Below the pieces are notes generated by a model. The model was not told where the DNA came from. It worked only from the letters and a program-made list of their open reading frames with translations, and ran no database searches. The position numbers and the translations under genes are program-made. A stretch of 32,374 nucleotides of DNA from Phaeoceros laevis (lineage: Eukaryota > Anthocerotophyta > Anthocerotopsida > Notothyladales), in NCBI GenBank assembly GCA_049999765.1, contig JBNGIQ010009445.1, positions 289,632 through 322,005 of the forward strand, in the 5' to 3' direction. Shown in pieces: positions 18,867 through 29,342 of this stretch. How positions within the stretch are numbered: position 1 is the first letter of the stretch; every line of letters begins with the position of its first letter.

Positions 18867-21284
18867 ATGCTGCGATTGTCAGCTCCAAGTCGTTCAACCT
18901 GCTTCAGATCGTTGGGTCCCCGCGCAGATGGCTGCCAGCTCATGTCAGCCAAGTTCTTTCTGCCCGAGTCGGGCTCTACGACGGCCAAGCAGCAACAGTT
19001 TTGTGTTGATGCTTGCCAGCCAAGTCCTATGATTTTCCATATGCACGTCACGGTAGTATTTCATGGAGGATGTGCCTTCTCCAGCTGCTCGTCAGCCAAG
19101 CCCGCAGCATCTGGGACAATTGCGACTAGGGGACAATCCACCTCCCTTTCAACCAATGCTCTTTCAAATGCTGAAACTTTGAAGAAAATTTGTGAAGAGG
19201 GCCAGCTGAGCGAGGCAGTTGAAGCATTGGACCTTTTGGGGCAGCAAGGATCGTATGCTGACAAAGCGCTCTTCTATCGTGTTCTCAAGAGGTGCATTGC
19301 CCAAAAGGATTTGCTTCTTGGCAGACGTGTTCATGTTCTCACAGTCCAAGGTGGTTATGAGGCAGACGCGTTCCGGGCTAACCATATCATTCGTATGTAT
19401 GCTTCTCATGGGAGGTTGGAGGATGCGACAGAAGTCTTTACTAAGGTTGCGGCACCGGATTGCCATGTATGGTCGGCTATCATTGCTGCACACGCTGACC
19501 ATGGACATCCCTCCCGGGCTATTGACCTATATCAGCAAATGCGACAGTCAGCTGTGATACCAAACAGCTATGTATTTGTGGCCACCCTCAAGGCATGTGC
19601 GTTGGCAGAAGATTTGGTTGCTGGCAAGGAGGTTCACAAGGATTTTTGGCAGAGTGGGGTTCAGCACGATGATGTGTATGTTGCCAACAGCCTGATAAAC
19701 ATGTACGCAAAATGTGGCAGCTTAGGTGTTGCTCGCGAAGTGTTTGACAGGTTGCGAACTAGAGATGTAGTGACATGGAATGCCATGATTGGAGGATATG
19801 TGAAGGAGGGGCAGTGTCAAGAGGTTCTTGCTCTTTATGCACGTATGCAACAAGAAGGCTTAACCGTAGCTAATCATGTTACATATGTCTGTGTTCTGCA
19901 AGCATGTGCCAATCTCAAGGCTCTACATCTTGGGAAGCAGCTTCATTCACAGGTCCAGCAAAAAGGGTTGGAATCTGATGTAGTTGTGGGAAGCTGCTTG
20001 GTGGACATGTATGCGAAATGTGGGAGCTTGGAGGAAGCTCGCAGAGTATTTGACAGGTTAGCCTCAAAGAACGTGATTACATGGACTGCCATGATTTCGG
20101 GCTATACGCAGCATGGGCTTAGTCAAGAGGCCCTTGCTCTTTATGCAGTTATGCAGCAGGATGGCCTGATTCCAGATTATGTTTTGTTTGTGAGCCTTCT
20201 GCAGGCATGTGCCAGGGTTGGAGCACTGCAACAGGGAAAACAGCTTTATGAACTGATTAGGCAACGAGGTCTGGACTTTAACGTAGTCATTGGCAGCTGT
20301 TTGGTGGACATGTATGCAAAATGTGGTAGCATGAAGGATGCTCGCTGGGTATTTGACTCATTGCCCACAAAAAATGTAGTAACATGGACTGCTTTGCTCA
20401 ATGGCTACGCTGGTCATGGTGAAGCGCAAAATGCAATGCAATGCTTCGAAGACATGCAGCAGCAAGGTGTCAATCCTGATGACTTCACATTCAGCTGTCT
20501 CCTTGTGGCATGCTGTCATGTGGGCCTGGTGAGTGAGGGCCAGAGGTATTTCAGAATGATGGTGGAGGACCATGGAATCTCGCCCTCTGCTTATCACTAC
20601 TCTGGCATGGTCGATCTTCTTGGGCGGTCAGGCCATCTGGACGAGGCAGAAAAAATATTACAAGGTCTGCCAGTTGAGTCTGAAGTGGGGTGGACATCGC
20701 TGCTGAGTTGCTGCAAAAGTCATGGTGAAATAGAGCGGGCAATTCGATGTTTTGACTGTCTCATTTCATTGGATCAGAAAAACTCAGCTCCGTATGTCCT
20801 CTTGAGTAACATTTATGCGAATGCTGGCCAGTGGACGGATGTGGGTAGAGTGGAAAGCCTAAGAAAGTCTGCCGGTGCTTGGAAGAAGCCTGGAAAGGCG
20901 GCCATTGAAGTGGATTATAAGGTGCATGAGTTTACAGTTGGAGAGGAGAGGACTGTTGTTTCAGGGGTGAGGAGCATGAATCTGTGGTTAAAGGAGAGCG
21001 GAGGCTATGTGCCACAGACAGAATTGGTGCTAAAGGCAGTTACGGACAGAGAAAAGGAAGATGTACTGTGTGGGCATGCTGAGAAACTAGCATTGGCATA
21101 TGGTCTCATGAACACTCCCGATGGCACAGCTCTTCTAGTCACAAAGAACCTCCGGATGTGCAACGACTGTCACAGCAGCACTAAGATCATGTCACGTCTT
21201 GAAAAGCGAGAAATTGTAGTCAGAGATGCGCACCGTGTGCACCGCTTCATGGACGGCTCCTGCTCCTGCGGGGATAGGCATTGA
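18867..21284 (+). CDS. PPR-DYW RNA-editing factor, intact, ending in D-R-H
   Basis: An intronless frame of 805 residues from the first in-frame ATG. An N-terminus rich in Arg, Ser and Ala and poor in acidic residues looks like an organelle targeting peptide. PLS-class repeats follow (ANSLINMYAKCGSLGVAREV, RDVVTWNAMIGGY, NVITWTAMISGYTQHG), then E and E+ motifs and a PG-like box (KPGKAAIEV). The DYW cytidine deaminase domain is present: H-A-E at 737-739 with catalytic Glu739, C-N-D-C at 765-768 for the active-site zinc, and HRVHRF...CSCG for the second zinc site. It should edit organelle transcripts. Two departures: canonical R-F-H-H-F reads R-V-H-R-F, and the terminal tripeptide is Asp-Arg-His instead of Asp-Tyr-Trp. 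It is paralogous to the pseudogene at 13057-14190. Starts lacking the first few residues are also possible. Confidence 0.92.
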   Translation: MLRLSAPSRSTCFRSLGPRADGCQLMSAKFFLPESGSTTAKQQQFCVDACQPSPMIFHMHVTVVFHGGCAFSSCSSAKPAASGTIATRGQSTSLSTNALSNAETLKKICEEGQLSEAVEALDLLGQQGSYADKALFYRVLKRCIAQKDLLLGRRVHVLTVQGGYEADAFRANHIIRMYASHGRLEDATEVFTKVAAPDCHVWSAIIAAHADHGHPSRAIDLYQQMRQSAVIPNSYVFVATLKACALAEDLVAGKEVHKDFWQSGVQHDDVYVANSLINMYAKCGSLGVAREVFDRLRTRDVVTWNAMIGGYVKEGQCQEVLALYARMQQEGLTVANHVTYVCVLQACANLKALHLGKQLHSQVQQKGLESDVVVGSCLVDMYAKCGSLEEARRVFDRLASKNVITWTAMISGYTQHGLSQEALALYAVMQQDGLIPDYVLFVSLLQACARVGALQQGKQLYELIRQRGLDFNVVIGSCLVDMYAKCGSMKDARWVFDSLPTKNVVTWTALLNGYAGHGEAQNAMQCFEDMQQQGVNPDDFTFSCLLVACCHVGLVSEGQRYFRMMVEDHGISPSAYHYSGMVDLLGRSGHLDEAEKILQGLPVESEVGWTSLLSCCKSHGEIERAIRCFDCLISLDQKNSAPYVLLSNIYANAGQWTDVGRVESLRKSAGAWKKPGKAAIEVDYKVHEFTVGEERTVVSGVRSMNLWLKESGGYVPQTELVLKAVTDREKEDVLCGHAEKLALAYGLMNTPDGTALLVTKNLRMCNDCHSSTKIMSRLEKREIVVRDAHRVHRFMDGSCSCGDRH

Positions 21285-22146
21285 CAGGTAGGTGATGATG
21301 TACATTCGTATGGGAGAGCATCTGGAAGGATCTTGAAGTGTACTGATTATGACCACGAGAATGAGCTCGTACAGGCAAGGTTAAAAGACCGTGTCGCGTA
21401 AGGGTCAGTTTCTCCTTGTGACGTGTGTTAATGTTAATGAATATATCGTCTTCTAATGTGTCCTCTGTAGGCTGTATGTGAAGTATCAAGATATCAGTTA
21501 GATATCTGAATGGCTTGACGGTCCTTGATCCCTGAAGGGGTAAAAAGTGCCATATATTCTCCAGAAAGAAAAGATCACGACTCTCGAAGTGTCCTAGTTT
21601 TGCTATCGAACACGGATCAATTCTGAAAGCTGCTTCATCAAAGAGAACAGAAGTCACCTCAAGATGAGCAATTTTGCTCTGCAAACCGAAAGCGTCTGGC
21701 CGAGCACCAAACGGGAATTCCGAGAAGCTTGACAAGCTTCCAAACATTTTTCTAGTGTACTTTTGGACCCATCAACCACATGATAAAGTTCTTTTAAGTC
21801 TGCCTTCACTTTGCTACACGTGTGGCTTCTCGCCCAACCAAAGTTACCAAACACCAGAAATACACCAGATATTCTTCTTCCAATCAGCAATCACCAGACA
21901 TACACCAAACAGCAAAAATTCTTCTTCTTCTACTAGCCATCGACGTTTAGCGACGGATGAACTGTGTGCAATAAAAAGTCGATGGAGCGGCATGCATGTG
22001 TGCAAACAAGGATGTCGGCAGTTTCTCATAACTGGCTACTTATATGCTACTAGTGCAGGAAGGTAGGAAGTGTGTTGTCCTGTCAAAGAATGCACGCCTG
22101 CCGCTTACCTGCTCTAGTAGCAGCTCCAGGGACTCCCCAAGAGAAA
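21285..22146. other. Convergent intergenic region
   Basis: This lies between the stops of the PPR-DYW gene and the RING-H2 gene, so it should hold both 3' UTRs. I see no gene and no clear polyadenylation hexamer beyond an AATAAA near 21970. Confidence 0.4.
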
Positions 22147-23541
22147 CTAGCCAGGCGAAGGTGGCCTCATCCTGATTGTTACGGGAAGTGCTGACCCATT
22201 GTTCATGCGCTTTTCTCTGCCTACTAACCAGCTGACTGTGCGTCGTGCAACTGAGAGCCATTTCATCACTCTTTCCCCTTCCTTCGATTGCACTTGTCTA
22301 CCTGAGAGCAACTCCTGTCGGTTCTTCACTACTCTATCGAACCCTGTGATCTCTGACATCGACCTCTGAGTGGACGCTAGTAAAAGCCTTCTATCTCCCT
22401 CTACCGAAGGCCTGGTGATCGACAGGGCCCTTTTAAGGGAGAAACTCGGCTTCACCTTATCATTGACTACGCTGCTGGATCTTAAAGAGCCGTCTGCTCC
22501 AATTTCACCAGGGTCATTGGCAGCCAACCCACCCTCCGCTGGGGTGGGTAAGCCCTCCCTCAGCAGAATGGGAGCAGCTCTGGTAGAGTCCATATTCACC
22601 AAAGTTGACCCATGCTTGGCAGAAGTCTCAGTCCGGATCATGGTGGAGATTCCAGCCGCAAATGAAAATCTACCTGACGTTGAAAACCTAGTTGGAGAAG
22701 TTGTAGATACCCGTCCCCCAGCAAACAGGGTTTGAGTGCTTAGAAAGAGCACATCCCCGGGTAGGACATCACTCCACCGCTGCTGCAATACCACATCGGA
22801 GACAACTATTCGATGCTGCATAGAACGGGTTGAATCACGAGATGCCGCTGACTTTCTCTGTGACGATGAACCTGCCTCTGCTGACACTTCATGATCACCC
22901 AGTAGCTTGCCATCCATCCTGCCTGCCCTGTCCATACGAGCTGAGACCGACCGGCCGGCGTCAACCTCGCGGTTCAAGTAGACGGGGACCAACCTGTCAG
23001 CACTTTCATCTAGAGAGCTGCTAGGTGGATTCTCATCCGCTGATTCATCTGTGAATCGCCTGGAGCAGCCTGGAATGTCATCGAAAAAGAGAGTGTCCTC
23101 CACTGTGATAGGTTGCCTACAGAGAGGGCAGGTCGAATGGCCGTAAAGCCACGTATCCACACAATCCACATGGAAGGCATGCTTGCATTTAGGAAGCAAG
23201 CGGAGAACTTCGCTATCCTCAAATTTGCTCAAACATACGGCGCACTCCAGGCCCTGTTTATTCCCTTGCAAAGATGCAAATGTGAACAAGGGAAGAGCTT
23301 CCACTATGGTCCGGTCAATCCCTGAATTCACAGAAAACAAATCAGCACTCGGAGGTTGTGTGTCTTCTCCGCCATTGGCTGCACCGGCGCGTCTCTTGCA
23401 GTGCTTGGCGTAGAGAAGCAAGAGGAAAGTCAGGGAGAACATTGCAGTGAGGACCCCGATGATAACAGCAATACTCGGCTTAAAAGATGAGGGGAATGGA
23501 TCACCGGGAGGATACCGAGACGAACTGGTTGTGTTCTCCAT
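22147..23541 (-). CDS. ATL-type RING-H2 E3 ubiquitin ligase
   Basis: An intronless frame of 464 residues from the first in-frame ATG (23541). Order of parts: a short Ser/Pro-rich N-terminus; one transmembrane helix at about residues 23-44 (SIAVIIGVLTAMFSLTFLLLL); a basic stop-transfer (KHCKRR); a GLD-like motif (IDRTIVEALPLFTF); then a RING-H2 finger, C-A-V-C followed by C-x-H-x2-H-x2-C (CKHAFHVDC), the conserved W-L, and C-P-L-C. This is the single-TM ATL layout, which is usually intronless too. ATL ligases sit in endomembranes or the plasma membrane and ubiquitinate targets in defence, nutrient and hormone responses. The C-terminal ~300 residues are low-complexity, Ser/Arg-rich and family-variable, with a repeated basic-Ser flavour near the end (KWLSVARRTVSWLVGREKR). 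The substrate cannot be told from sequence. Confidence 0.93.
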   Translation of the reverse strand: MENTTSSSRYPPGDPFPSSFKPSIAVIIGVLTAMFSLTFLLLLYAKHCKRRAGAANGGEDTQPPSADLFSVNSGIDRTIVEALPLFTFASLQGNKQGLECAVCLSKFEDSEVLRLLPKCKHAFHVDCVDTWLYGHSTCPLCRQPITVEDTLFFDDIPGCSRRFTDESADENPPSSSLDESADRLVPVYLNREVDAGRSVSARMDRAGRMDGKLLGDHEVSAEAGSSSQRKSAASRDSTRSMQHRIVVSDVVLQQRWSDVLPGDVLFLSTQTLFAGGRVSTTSPTRFSTSGRFSFAAGISTMIRTETSAKHGSTLVNMDSTRAAPILLREGLPTPAEGGLAANDPGEIGADGSLRSSSVVNDKVKPSFSLKRALSITRPSVEGDRRLLLASTQRSMSEITGFDRVVKNRQELLSGRQVQSKEGERVMKWLSVARRTVSWLVGREKRMNNGSALPVTIRMRPPSPG

Positions 23542-25208
23542 ATAATCACTCTGGTTGCGCAGCAGCAATTGCTTCCCCCGTGAGTGCCAATGTCAACATA
23601 AAGCGCCTGGAGTTGGAAATCTAATGCTCTATCAAAGTTCAGCTATTCCAGACCTGCCCCATCCTTCCCGGCAGAACTCGCACGCACACCACCTCCAAGA
23701 AACCCGGCAGTCTGGGATAGTCTGAAAGTAATTGTACCTGCCTGTGTCCGGTGCCATATTTCGGAATTGAAGCATCCATGCAAGGTGTCCATTGCCACGC
23801 AATTTTCTCATAGAGCAGCTGCGGAATTGGTACGAAATAGGGGCAGCATCCTCCTATCTAGGATCGGCAGATTCCAAAAGAGCAAAATTCCTCTCTGATC
23901 CCTCATCCAGCGCCTTGGAATGCACCAGAGCTAACGCTATACCATCCAACTCCGAAGCTAGGCCTTCCTGTCAGCTTCAACCCCTTGGACGCGGATTGAG
24001 GACTCCGTCTTGCCGGCCGGCGCCGAAGCTGCATGAGCGAATTGAGATAAGCCAATTGCTGTAGAAAATAGGAAGTTCGAGGGGTAGCGACAAGAAGACT
24101 GTCTGAAGTGCAGGCCGATGGCTGGAGCGGACGGACGTAAATTCGCGTTTCATACCACCATAAAGGCCGGCGGCCTGACGTCGGGAGCCACGACACGGCT
24201 CTTCGCTCTTGGCGGCTTCCGCATTTTCTGGCTTACCTTATGATGCTCAATATTTGCTCAAGTGGGGACTTTTTGACCATCGCCGGCAAATGACGTAGGC
24301 AGACGACACTGTCGTCTCCGACATCGGCTCTCACGTCCTTCCTAACCTCCTTACCTTCCACCCATACCGTAGAAGGTTTTCGGAGACCTTAGCCACCCTG
24401 GTTTGATATGACACTTTCAAAGTAGGTGCCGCGGACATGTGCCCGAGCATGTGGTTACCTCCACCAACGTGGGTGGGGCCGCCTTCATACCAAAGATCAT
24501 TTCTACCGGTACCGACTGCTCACCAAGCATGACTGGACAGTACGCTCTTTCCCTCCCTGCAGATGCAGAATGACAAAAGCTAAAGACGTCATCCTCACAG
24601 CCATAATCCTATCTTTCTTAAGGTATGGAGAATCGCTAATGAGGGTGCGGTACCCACATACGAAAGGTGCTCAGCACCAACAACGCAAGACTCCAAGGTT
24701 TCAAGATCATCACGTGCTTGTCACGATGCTCCCACTGTGCAGGACCAAAAACTGGGTCCAGGTTAGAACTGGGTACCGGTTAGAAGCAACATAGAGCTTC
24801 AGGTATGGTGATCTGCACCAGTAACTTCTTTACACCAGGAGGCTCAACAGCTTTCCGACTTACTTGCGATCAGCAGTCATCGTCCCCTGCATGACCAATA
24901 TTTGCACCGTGAGAAATAGCTAAGCGCAATCAAACCAATCCTACACACACAGATTGATCCCTCTCAAGGCCAGTATTCAGAGAGCAATTGACCATCTGAT
25001 AATTCTAGGCCCCGGTATCCTTGATCGTTCCTCCATCTGCATATCGACAACAAAAAGCTTGCGACTTGGGGTATACTACAAGCCCTCTGTTATCTGGCAC
25101 GACAGCAGCTGTAGTAGGACAGACCACTGGCAGAGTACTACTGAACTCAATCTTCAACGGAAGTACAGGGGTGGATTGCTCCCTCCTGGACACCACACTC
25201 CTACAAGG
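23542..25208. other. Intergenic region between RING-H2 and RRP1 genes
   Basis: It should contain the RING-H2 promoter and the RRP1 3' UTR (both genes are on the minus strand). No coding frame here resembles a known family. A near-perfect palindrome (8-base arms around one central base) lies at 24301-24317. Confidence 0.4.
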
Positions 25209-27212
25209 TCAGAAAGAACGACCACGGCCAGTTTTCCCAGACTTCAGGCTCTTTGTTACACTCCTTGTTCTGCGAAGAAAAGGCGAAACTCTGGGCGACC
25301 TTTTCTTGTGTTCAGAGGCATCCTTGCCAAACTGTAGAGGACCAGGTGACAGACCTGCCTTCAAGGCGCTTCCTCTGGGAGTGGCAGATGGAGGTGTTCG
25401 CATGAACTGAGGAGGCAAGGGTGCACTATTTGGCTTCCACACAAGATTGTTCTTGAGAGAAAACCTGACCTTCTTTTTGGGGTTCAATGGTGTCACTTTC
25501 TCGTTCCCAGACTCTGTTGCTGTTCCAGCTGCTGGTGTCCCAATGACCTCATCTGAAAAGAGCCCTGCACCAGATCGCCTATCCCTCTTCCTTTTCTTTT
25601 TCCCAAGACCTCCATTCAGATCGACATGCCCGTTTGATGCCTTCCTCAATGGTGTTGAGGCAATCTTCTTCTCCAGATCAGAAATGACGGACTGGTCAAC
25701 ATACACATGCCCATTCTCACCAAGTTTCGCCAGTCCACTTCCTAGCCCGTCAGCCGAAGCTCCTACATCACCACATTTTCCAGAAGCTGCAAGTGCAACT
25801 TCCGAGCTACTGCAGGCTAGTGTTGAGCTCTCATGCGGAGCTTCACCATTCCCAAATTCTGAGGGCCCTCCGTTCACATCCCCATGTCTAAGACATCTGT
25901 CTTCACATTCTGTATGCTTCTGGGCACTGTCCTTTCCTAGTCTTGCCTTCCTTTTAGATCCTTTGATAGACCCTCCAGATTGTCCTCCCTTCTTTTTTGC
26001 CTCCCTTACACCCGTCAGTTGAGATGCGGAATCACATGCCATGACAACTTGCCCATTCCCATCATCACCCCTCTCTGGGACTTCCACATCTGCAATAATA
26101 TCTGCCCTTTGTACGGGACTATCACTGACGTTCTTCTTGGACGTGGCGTTCATCATCTTCTTGCCACTCCTGCTGACCCTTTTGCCTAGAATAGGCTCTT
26201 CGCTCATTTGAACATCCTCTGCTGAGTGCTCAGATCCATTTGCAGCTGCCTCCCTCTTCCTGGTCGATCTTCGGGTTGCAGGAACCTCCAAAATGGGATT
26301 AGCCATGTCTGTGGCACTAGGCGACTTGGATGCTTGAGTCTCTGAATCTTGAATTGCGGAGCTTTGGAAAGCGGCACCGAGCCGAGTGAAGGCATCATGA
26401 AGTTCATAAAGAGTCTTCCGATTAGCCTGACGGGTAGAAGGACAAGCAGCTAATTCAAACAGACGAGCACCCAGAGGTATGGAGACAGCGAGACTTCCCA
26501 AGCTCCCTTTGCCAGCTTGAGCATCCTCGCGGCCCTTTGCCTGACTGCTCTTTACAAACCTCGTCCCTTCATCCAGTAAAGGATCAAACACCATTTGCTT
26601 CACTCTTCTTATAAGGGGCTTGTAGGAGCAGCTGGCCAGAGTGGACAGAAATGGGTCCAACAGCATAAGCAAAGTCTCCCCTGCAATTGGGAGGAACTTC
26701 CGCAGTTCGTCCAGATACATGTCTGCGAGGTGCAGGTTGACCCCATGAGCTGCATAGGTGTCAGCAGCTAGAAGAGTCCTCTCCCGCAACACATCCATGT
26801 ATATCTTGGTCCTGTCTTCGTTCCAGCCGACCTTATCCAGAGCCACAAACGCATGATTTATGCACTTCCTCATCAACAGACAGAACTTATCCAGCCGCAA
26901 CCGATCAATTCCAGCCCATTCACGCCTCATCGTGGTCAAGTAGACCTGCAAATACTGCACAGACAGCTGAGGATTCAAACTGTCCAGAAGGGACGCCACC
27001 TTCTCCGCCAGATCGTCTTGAACAGGCACTTTGTCAGCATGCCACATGCAATAAAAAAGAGCTTTCCAAATTTTCCTCGTGTCATCTTCTCCTACTTCCT
27101 TCTGAGCGGAGAGCCATCGAATTAGCAGACTGATGGCTTTGTCCCGTGTCTTCTTGTCCGAGGACGCCAACTTTCTTGCGAATCCATGGATACCATCCAC
27201 CTCCCCAGCCAT
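25209..27212 (-). CDS. RRP1: Ribosomal RNA processing protein 1 (Nop52/NNP-1 family)
   Basis: An intronless 667-residue frame. The first in-frame ATG, at 27212, gives MAGEVDGIHGFARKLASSDK, as expected for the family. The N-terminal ~210 residues form the Nop52 domain: TRDKAISLLIRWL, the invariant IWKALFYCMWHADKVPVQ, then REWAGIDRLRLDKFCLLMRK and LHLADMYLDEL. RRP1 is a nucleolar factor needed for pre-60S assembly and processing of ITS sequences in pre-rRNA. The rest is disordered, with Lys-rich nuclear/nucleolar signals (KKKRKRDRR), and ends in the conserved plant motif KKKVRFSLKNNLVWKP followed by PPQFMRTPPSATPRGSALK, which marks the protein as complete. Its start is 195 bp from that of the divergent RsmG gene. 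Lack of introns in a long gene is mildly unusual beside the intron-rich neighbours and could reflect retroposition. Confidence 0.95.
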   Translation of the reverse strand: MAGEVDGIHGFARKLASSDKKTRDKAISLLIRWLSAQKEVGEDDTRKIWKALFYCMWHADKVPVQDDLAEKVASLLDSLNPQLSVQYLQVYLTTMRREWAGIDRLRLDKFCLLMRKCINHAFVALDKVGWNEDRTKIYMDVLRERTLLAADTYAAHGVNLHLADMYLDELRKFLPIAGETLLMLLDPFLSTLASCSYKPLIRRVKQMVFDPLLDEGTRFVKSSQAKGREDAQAGKGSLGSLAVSIPLGARLFELAACPSTRQANRKTLYELHDAFTRLGAAFQSSAIQDSETQASKSPSATDMANPILEVPATRRSTRKREAAANGSEHSAEDVQMSEEPILGKRVSRSGKKMMNATSKKNVSDSPVQRADIIADVEVPERGDDGNGQVVMACDSASQLTGVREAKKKGGQSGGSIKGSKRKARLGKDSAQKHTECEDRCLRHGDVNGGPSEFGNGEAPHESSTLACSSSEVALAASGKCGDVGASADGLGSGLAKLGENGHVYVDQSVISDLEKKIASTPLRKASNGHVDLNGGLGKKKRKRDRRSGAGLFSDEVIGTPAAGTATESGNEKVTPLNPKKKVRFSLKNNLVWKPNSAPLPPQFMRTPPSATPRGSALKAGLSPGPLQFGKDASEHKKRSPRVSPFLRRTRSVTKSLKSGKTGRGRSF

Positions 27213-27407
27213 GTATTCCCACAGCACTATGAGCAGCCCTGTGGGGAAGTCCAAATTCAGCTCGTCTCGTCACTCAACACATCCTTCCTTCCCCACCATG
27301 ACGCCGTCCTTAGGGTTTGAAGCAGAGCTAGTCTAACTGGGCACGACACATAGGTTGAAAGTTCACAAACTATCATAAACCCAGAACCCTCCTCTAACCC
27401 GTGAAGG
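27213..27407. promoter_or_regulatory. Bidirectional promoter with telo-box
   Basis: This 195-bp gap between the RRP1 and RsmG start codons must hold both promoters and both 5' UTRs. TTAGGGTTT at 27310-27318 is a perfect complement of the plant telo-box AAACCCTAA, known from promoters of ribosomal-protein and ribosome-biogenesis genes. A TGGGCA at about 27338 is one base from the site II core (TGGGCC/T) that usually accompanies telo-boxes. No TATA box is evident. Confidence 0.6.
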
Positions 27408-29036
27408 ATGGGTGCTGGAGTGGAACTTCTGCGGATGCAGGGGAGATTGCTGGGTGCCGGGTTCAAAAAATGTAGCCGGAATTCCTGCGTGGTGGGTTGC
27501 AGGGCGCTGGTTTCTCGGTGGAAATGCATCCGGTTTGAAGGTTCAATGCCATCGACGAGGTTCCATTGTGGCTTCTCCAACGCCGGGTCGGCTTGCGATT
27601 CGCAGACAGGAAGTACAGCGGTTCGCTTAATCGAGACCCTAACTGTTAAACAGGTGCAGCAAGTTGACAAATTCGTGGACACCTTATTGAAAGTCAACAA
27701 TGAGGTCTGTGCACATGCTTTCTTGTCGTTGAACGCCTAAGGGAATGTTGTCTGCTACTCTCGTGCTGATATGTTGTGGGACTTCAAGCGGTTCTGTGCA
27801 GCAGTTCAATCTAACAGCTGTGACGGAGAGGACCGAGGTGATGGAGAGGCATGTGGAAGACTCATTGGCGTTGCTGCCAGTCATTGAAGCAGCATACACA
27901 GAGCAATACCCGAACTCGTCACCGGTGCAGCTAAATGTTGTGGACGTTGGAAGTGGGGCTGGGCTCCCAGGAATCATTTTGGCTATTGCCCGACCAGGTG
28001 TGGTTAACAACTATTCTTTGTCTTGTTACAATGGTCGACGCTGCCAATCAGTCTGCCAAATCTTAAGGCTCATGCATGGCGTTTTTTCGTAGATTGGCAG
28101 GTTACGTTGCTAGACTCCATTGAAAAACGGTGCAACTTTTTGAAACTTGTTTCTGAGACAGCGGTACTGGATAATGTCGATGTTGTCAGAAGCAGGGCAG
28201 AGGTCAGTTTCCTCTGCTTCAACCCCTTTTGGGTGGCAAGGGGGAGATATTTCAGCGTTCACCTTCCTAGTTTGTTTCCTTCGTGACGAGCACATCGTCT
28301 GACTAAGTGACTCCTGTTAGGATGCAGGTCGCAATACAGTGTACCGAGAGGTATTCGATGTGGCAGTAGCAAGAGCTGTTGCTGAAATGAGAGTACTTGG
28401 TATAAACCTCTTTCTTGCTGCAAGTTATCTTATCAGTAGTTGGTTTTGAAAATGTGCAAAGACAGGGACTGAGTGTGCAAAATTGTCTTATTTCCGCTTT
28501 CTCCAGGAGTTTTGGGACATGCTGATGGTGTTCCATGTGCTGTGATCCAAATGGCCAGCTGAACTATGCTTGCCTCTAGTACGTGTTGGTGGACTACTGG
28601 TGGCCGCAAAAGGAGCCAATCCTCAAGTAAGTCTTAGGTGATTGGGCATGATTCTAGAGTACTTTCAATTGCTGTGCCTAATGTCTATCTACGTGGATCT
28701 AACCTACAGGACGAGGTTGATGGTGCTCGGGAAACTGTCTCTATCCTTGGTGGTCGAGTTTTATCCTTGCAAACAGGTATGTCGGAAATGGGAACATTTT
28801 TTTCTTTTGAAATTATATAGCCAGAGTCTTTTTTGAGAAGTCTTGGTGGAGCAAATATCTTAGGCACACAGTTTTCGATAACTTGGAAATTACTCTGATT
28901 GTATCATGCCCATGTGTGTGCAGTACAATCTTCTAGTCCAAATGGACTGAGAACTGCTGTAGTCTGCCTCAAAGAACGGTGCACACCCCCTAAATATCCT
29001 CGCAAAGCAGGAACACCAAAAAAACGGCCTCTCTAA
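27408..29036 (+). CDS. rsmG: 16S rRNA (guanine-N7) methyltransferase RsmG/GidB, probably plastid
   Basis: Seven exons (27408-27704, 27802-27997, 28093-28202, 28321-28399, 28559-28626, 28710-28776, 28924-29036) join to 309 residues. The first ~75 residues are rich in basic and Ser residues and look like an organelle transit peptide. The catalytic part follows RsmG: FNLTAVTERTEVMERHVEDS, the SAM-binding loop VDVGSGAGLPGI, ARPDWQVTLLDSIEKRCNFL (spanning an exon junction), FDVAVARAVAEMRVLAELCL, and VGGLLVAAKG. The tail TPPKYPRKAGTPKKRPL is the family's RNA-binding end. RsmG methylates G527 (E. coli numbering) in the 530 loop of small-subunit rRNA; plant homologues act in chloroplasts. The junctions at ARP|D and VL|AEL fix exons 3 and 5 precisely. 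Exon 2 could begin at 27805 instead, dropping one Gln. Confidence 0.93.
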
Positions 29037-29342
29037 AACCTTTTTGAGTACATACGAGTGGCTGTTGGGAGATTGGGAGGCCGGCTCCGACATCTTCAGT
29101 ACTCGGTGTACTTGCGGGTGGGCTTGTACTGCATGACTTTCTGCGGCAGTCATGTCAACACGCCAGAGGGCAAGAGAACTGCCAGACATCCAAACAACTT
29201 CTGAAGTTCGTAATCTGCTCCCCAGTTATATATCAGTATGGATACTTGGCTCTGGTGCCATGACTGCATTGATCCCCTGCAATCCCGAAAAATGGTGGCA
29301 GTGTTCCACTTTTAGGCTCAGAGTTTGACAATCCGGCAGCTC
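29037..29342. other. 3' flank of rsmG
   Basis: This is probably the rsmG 3' UTR followed by featureless sequence. I see no supportable coding frame. Confidence 0.35.
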
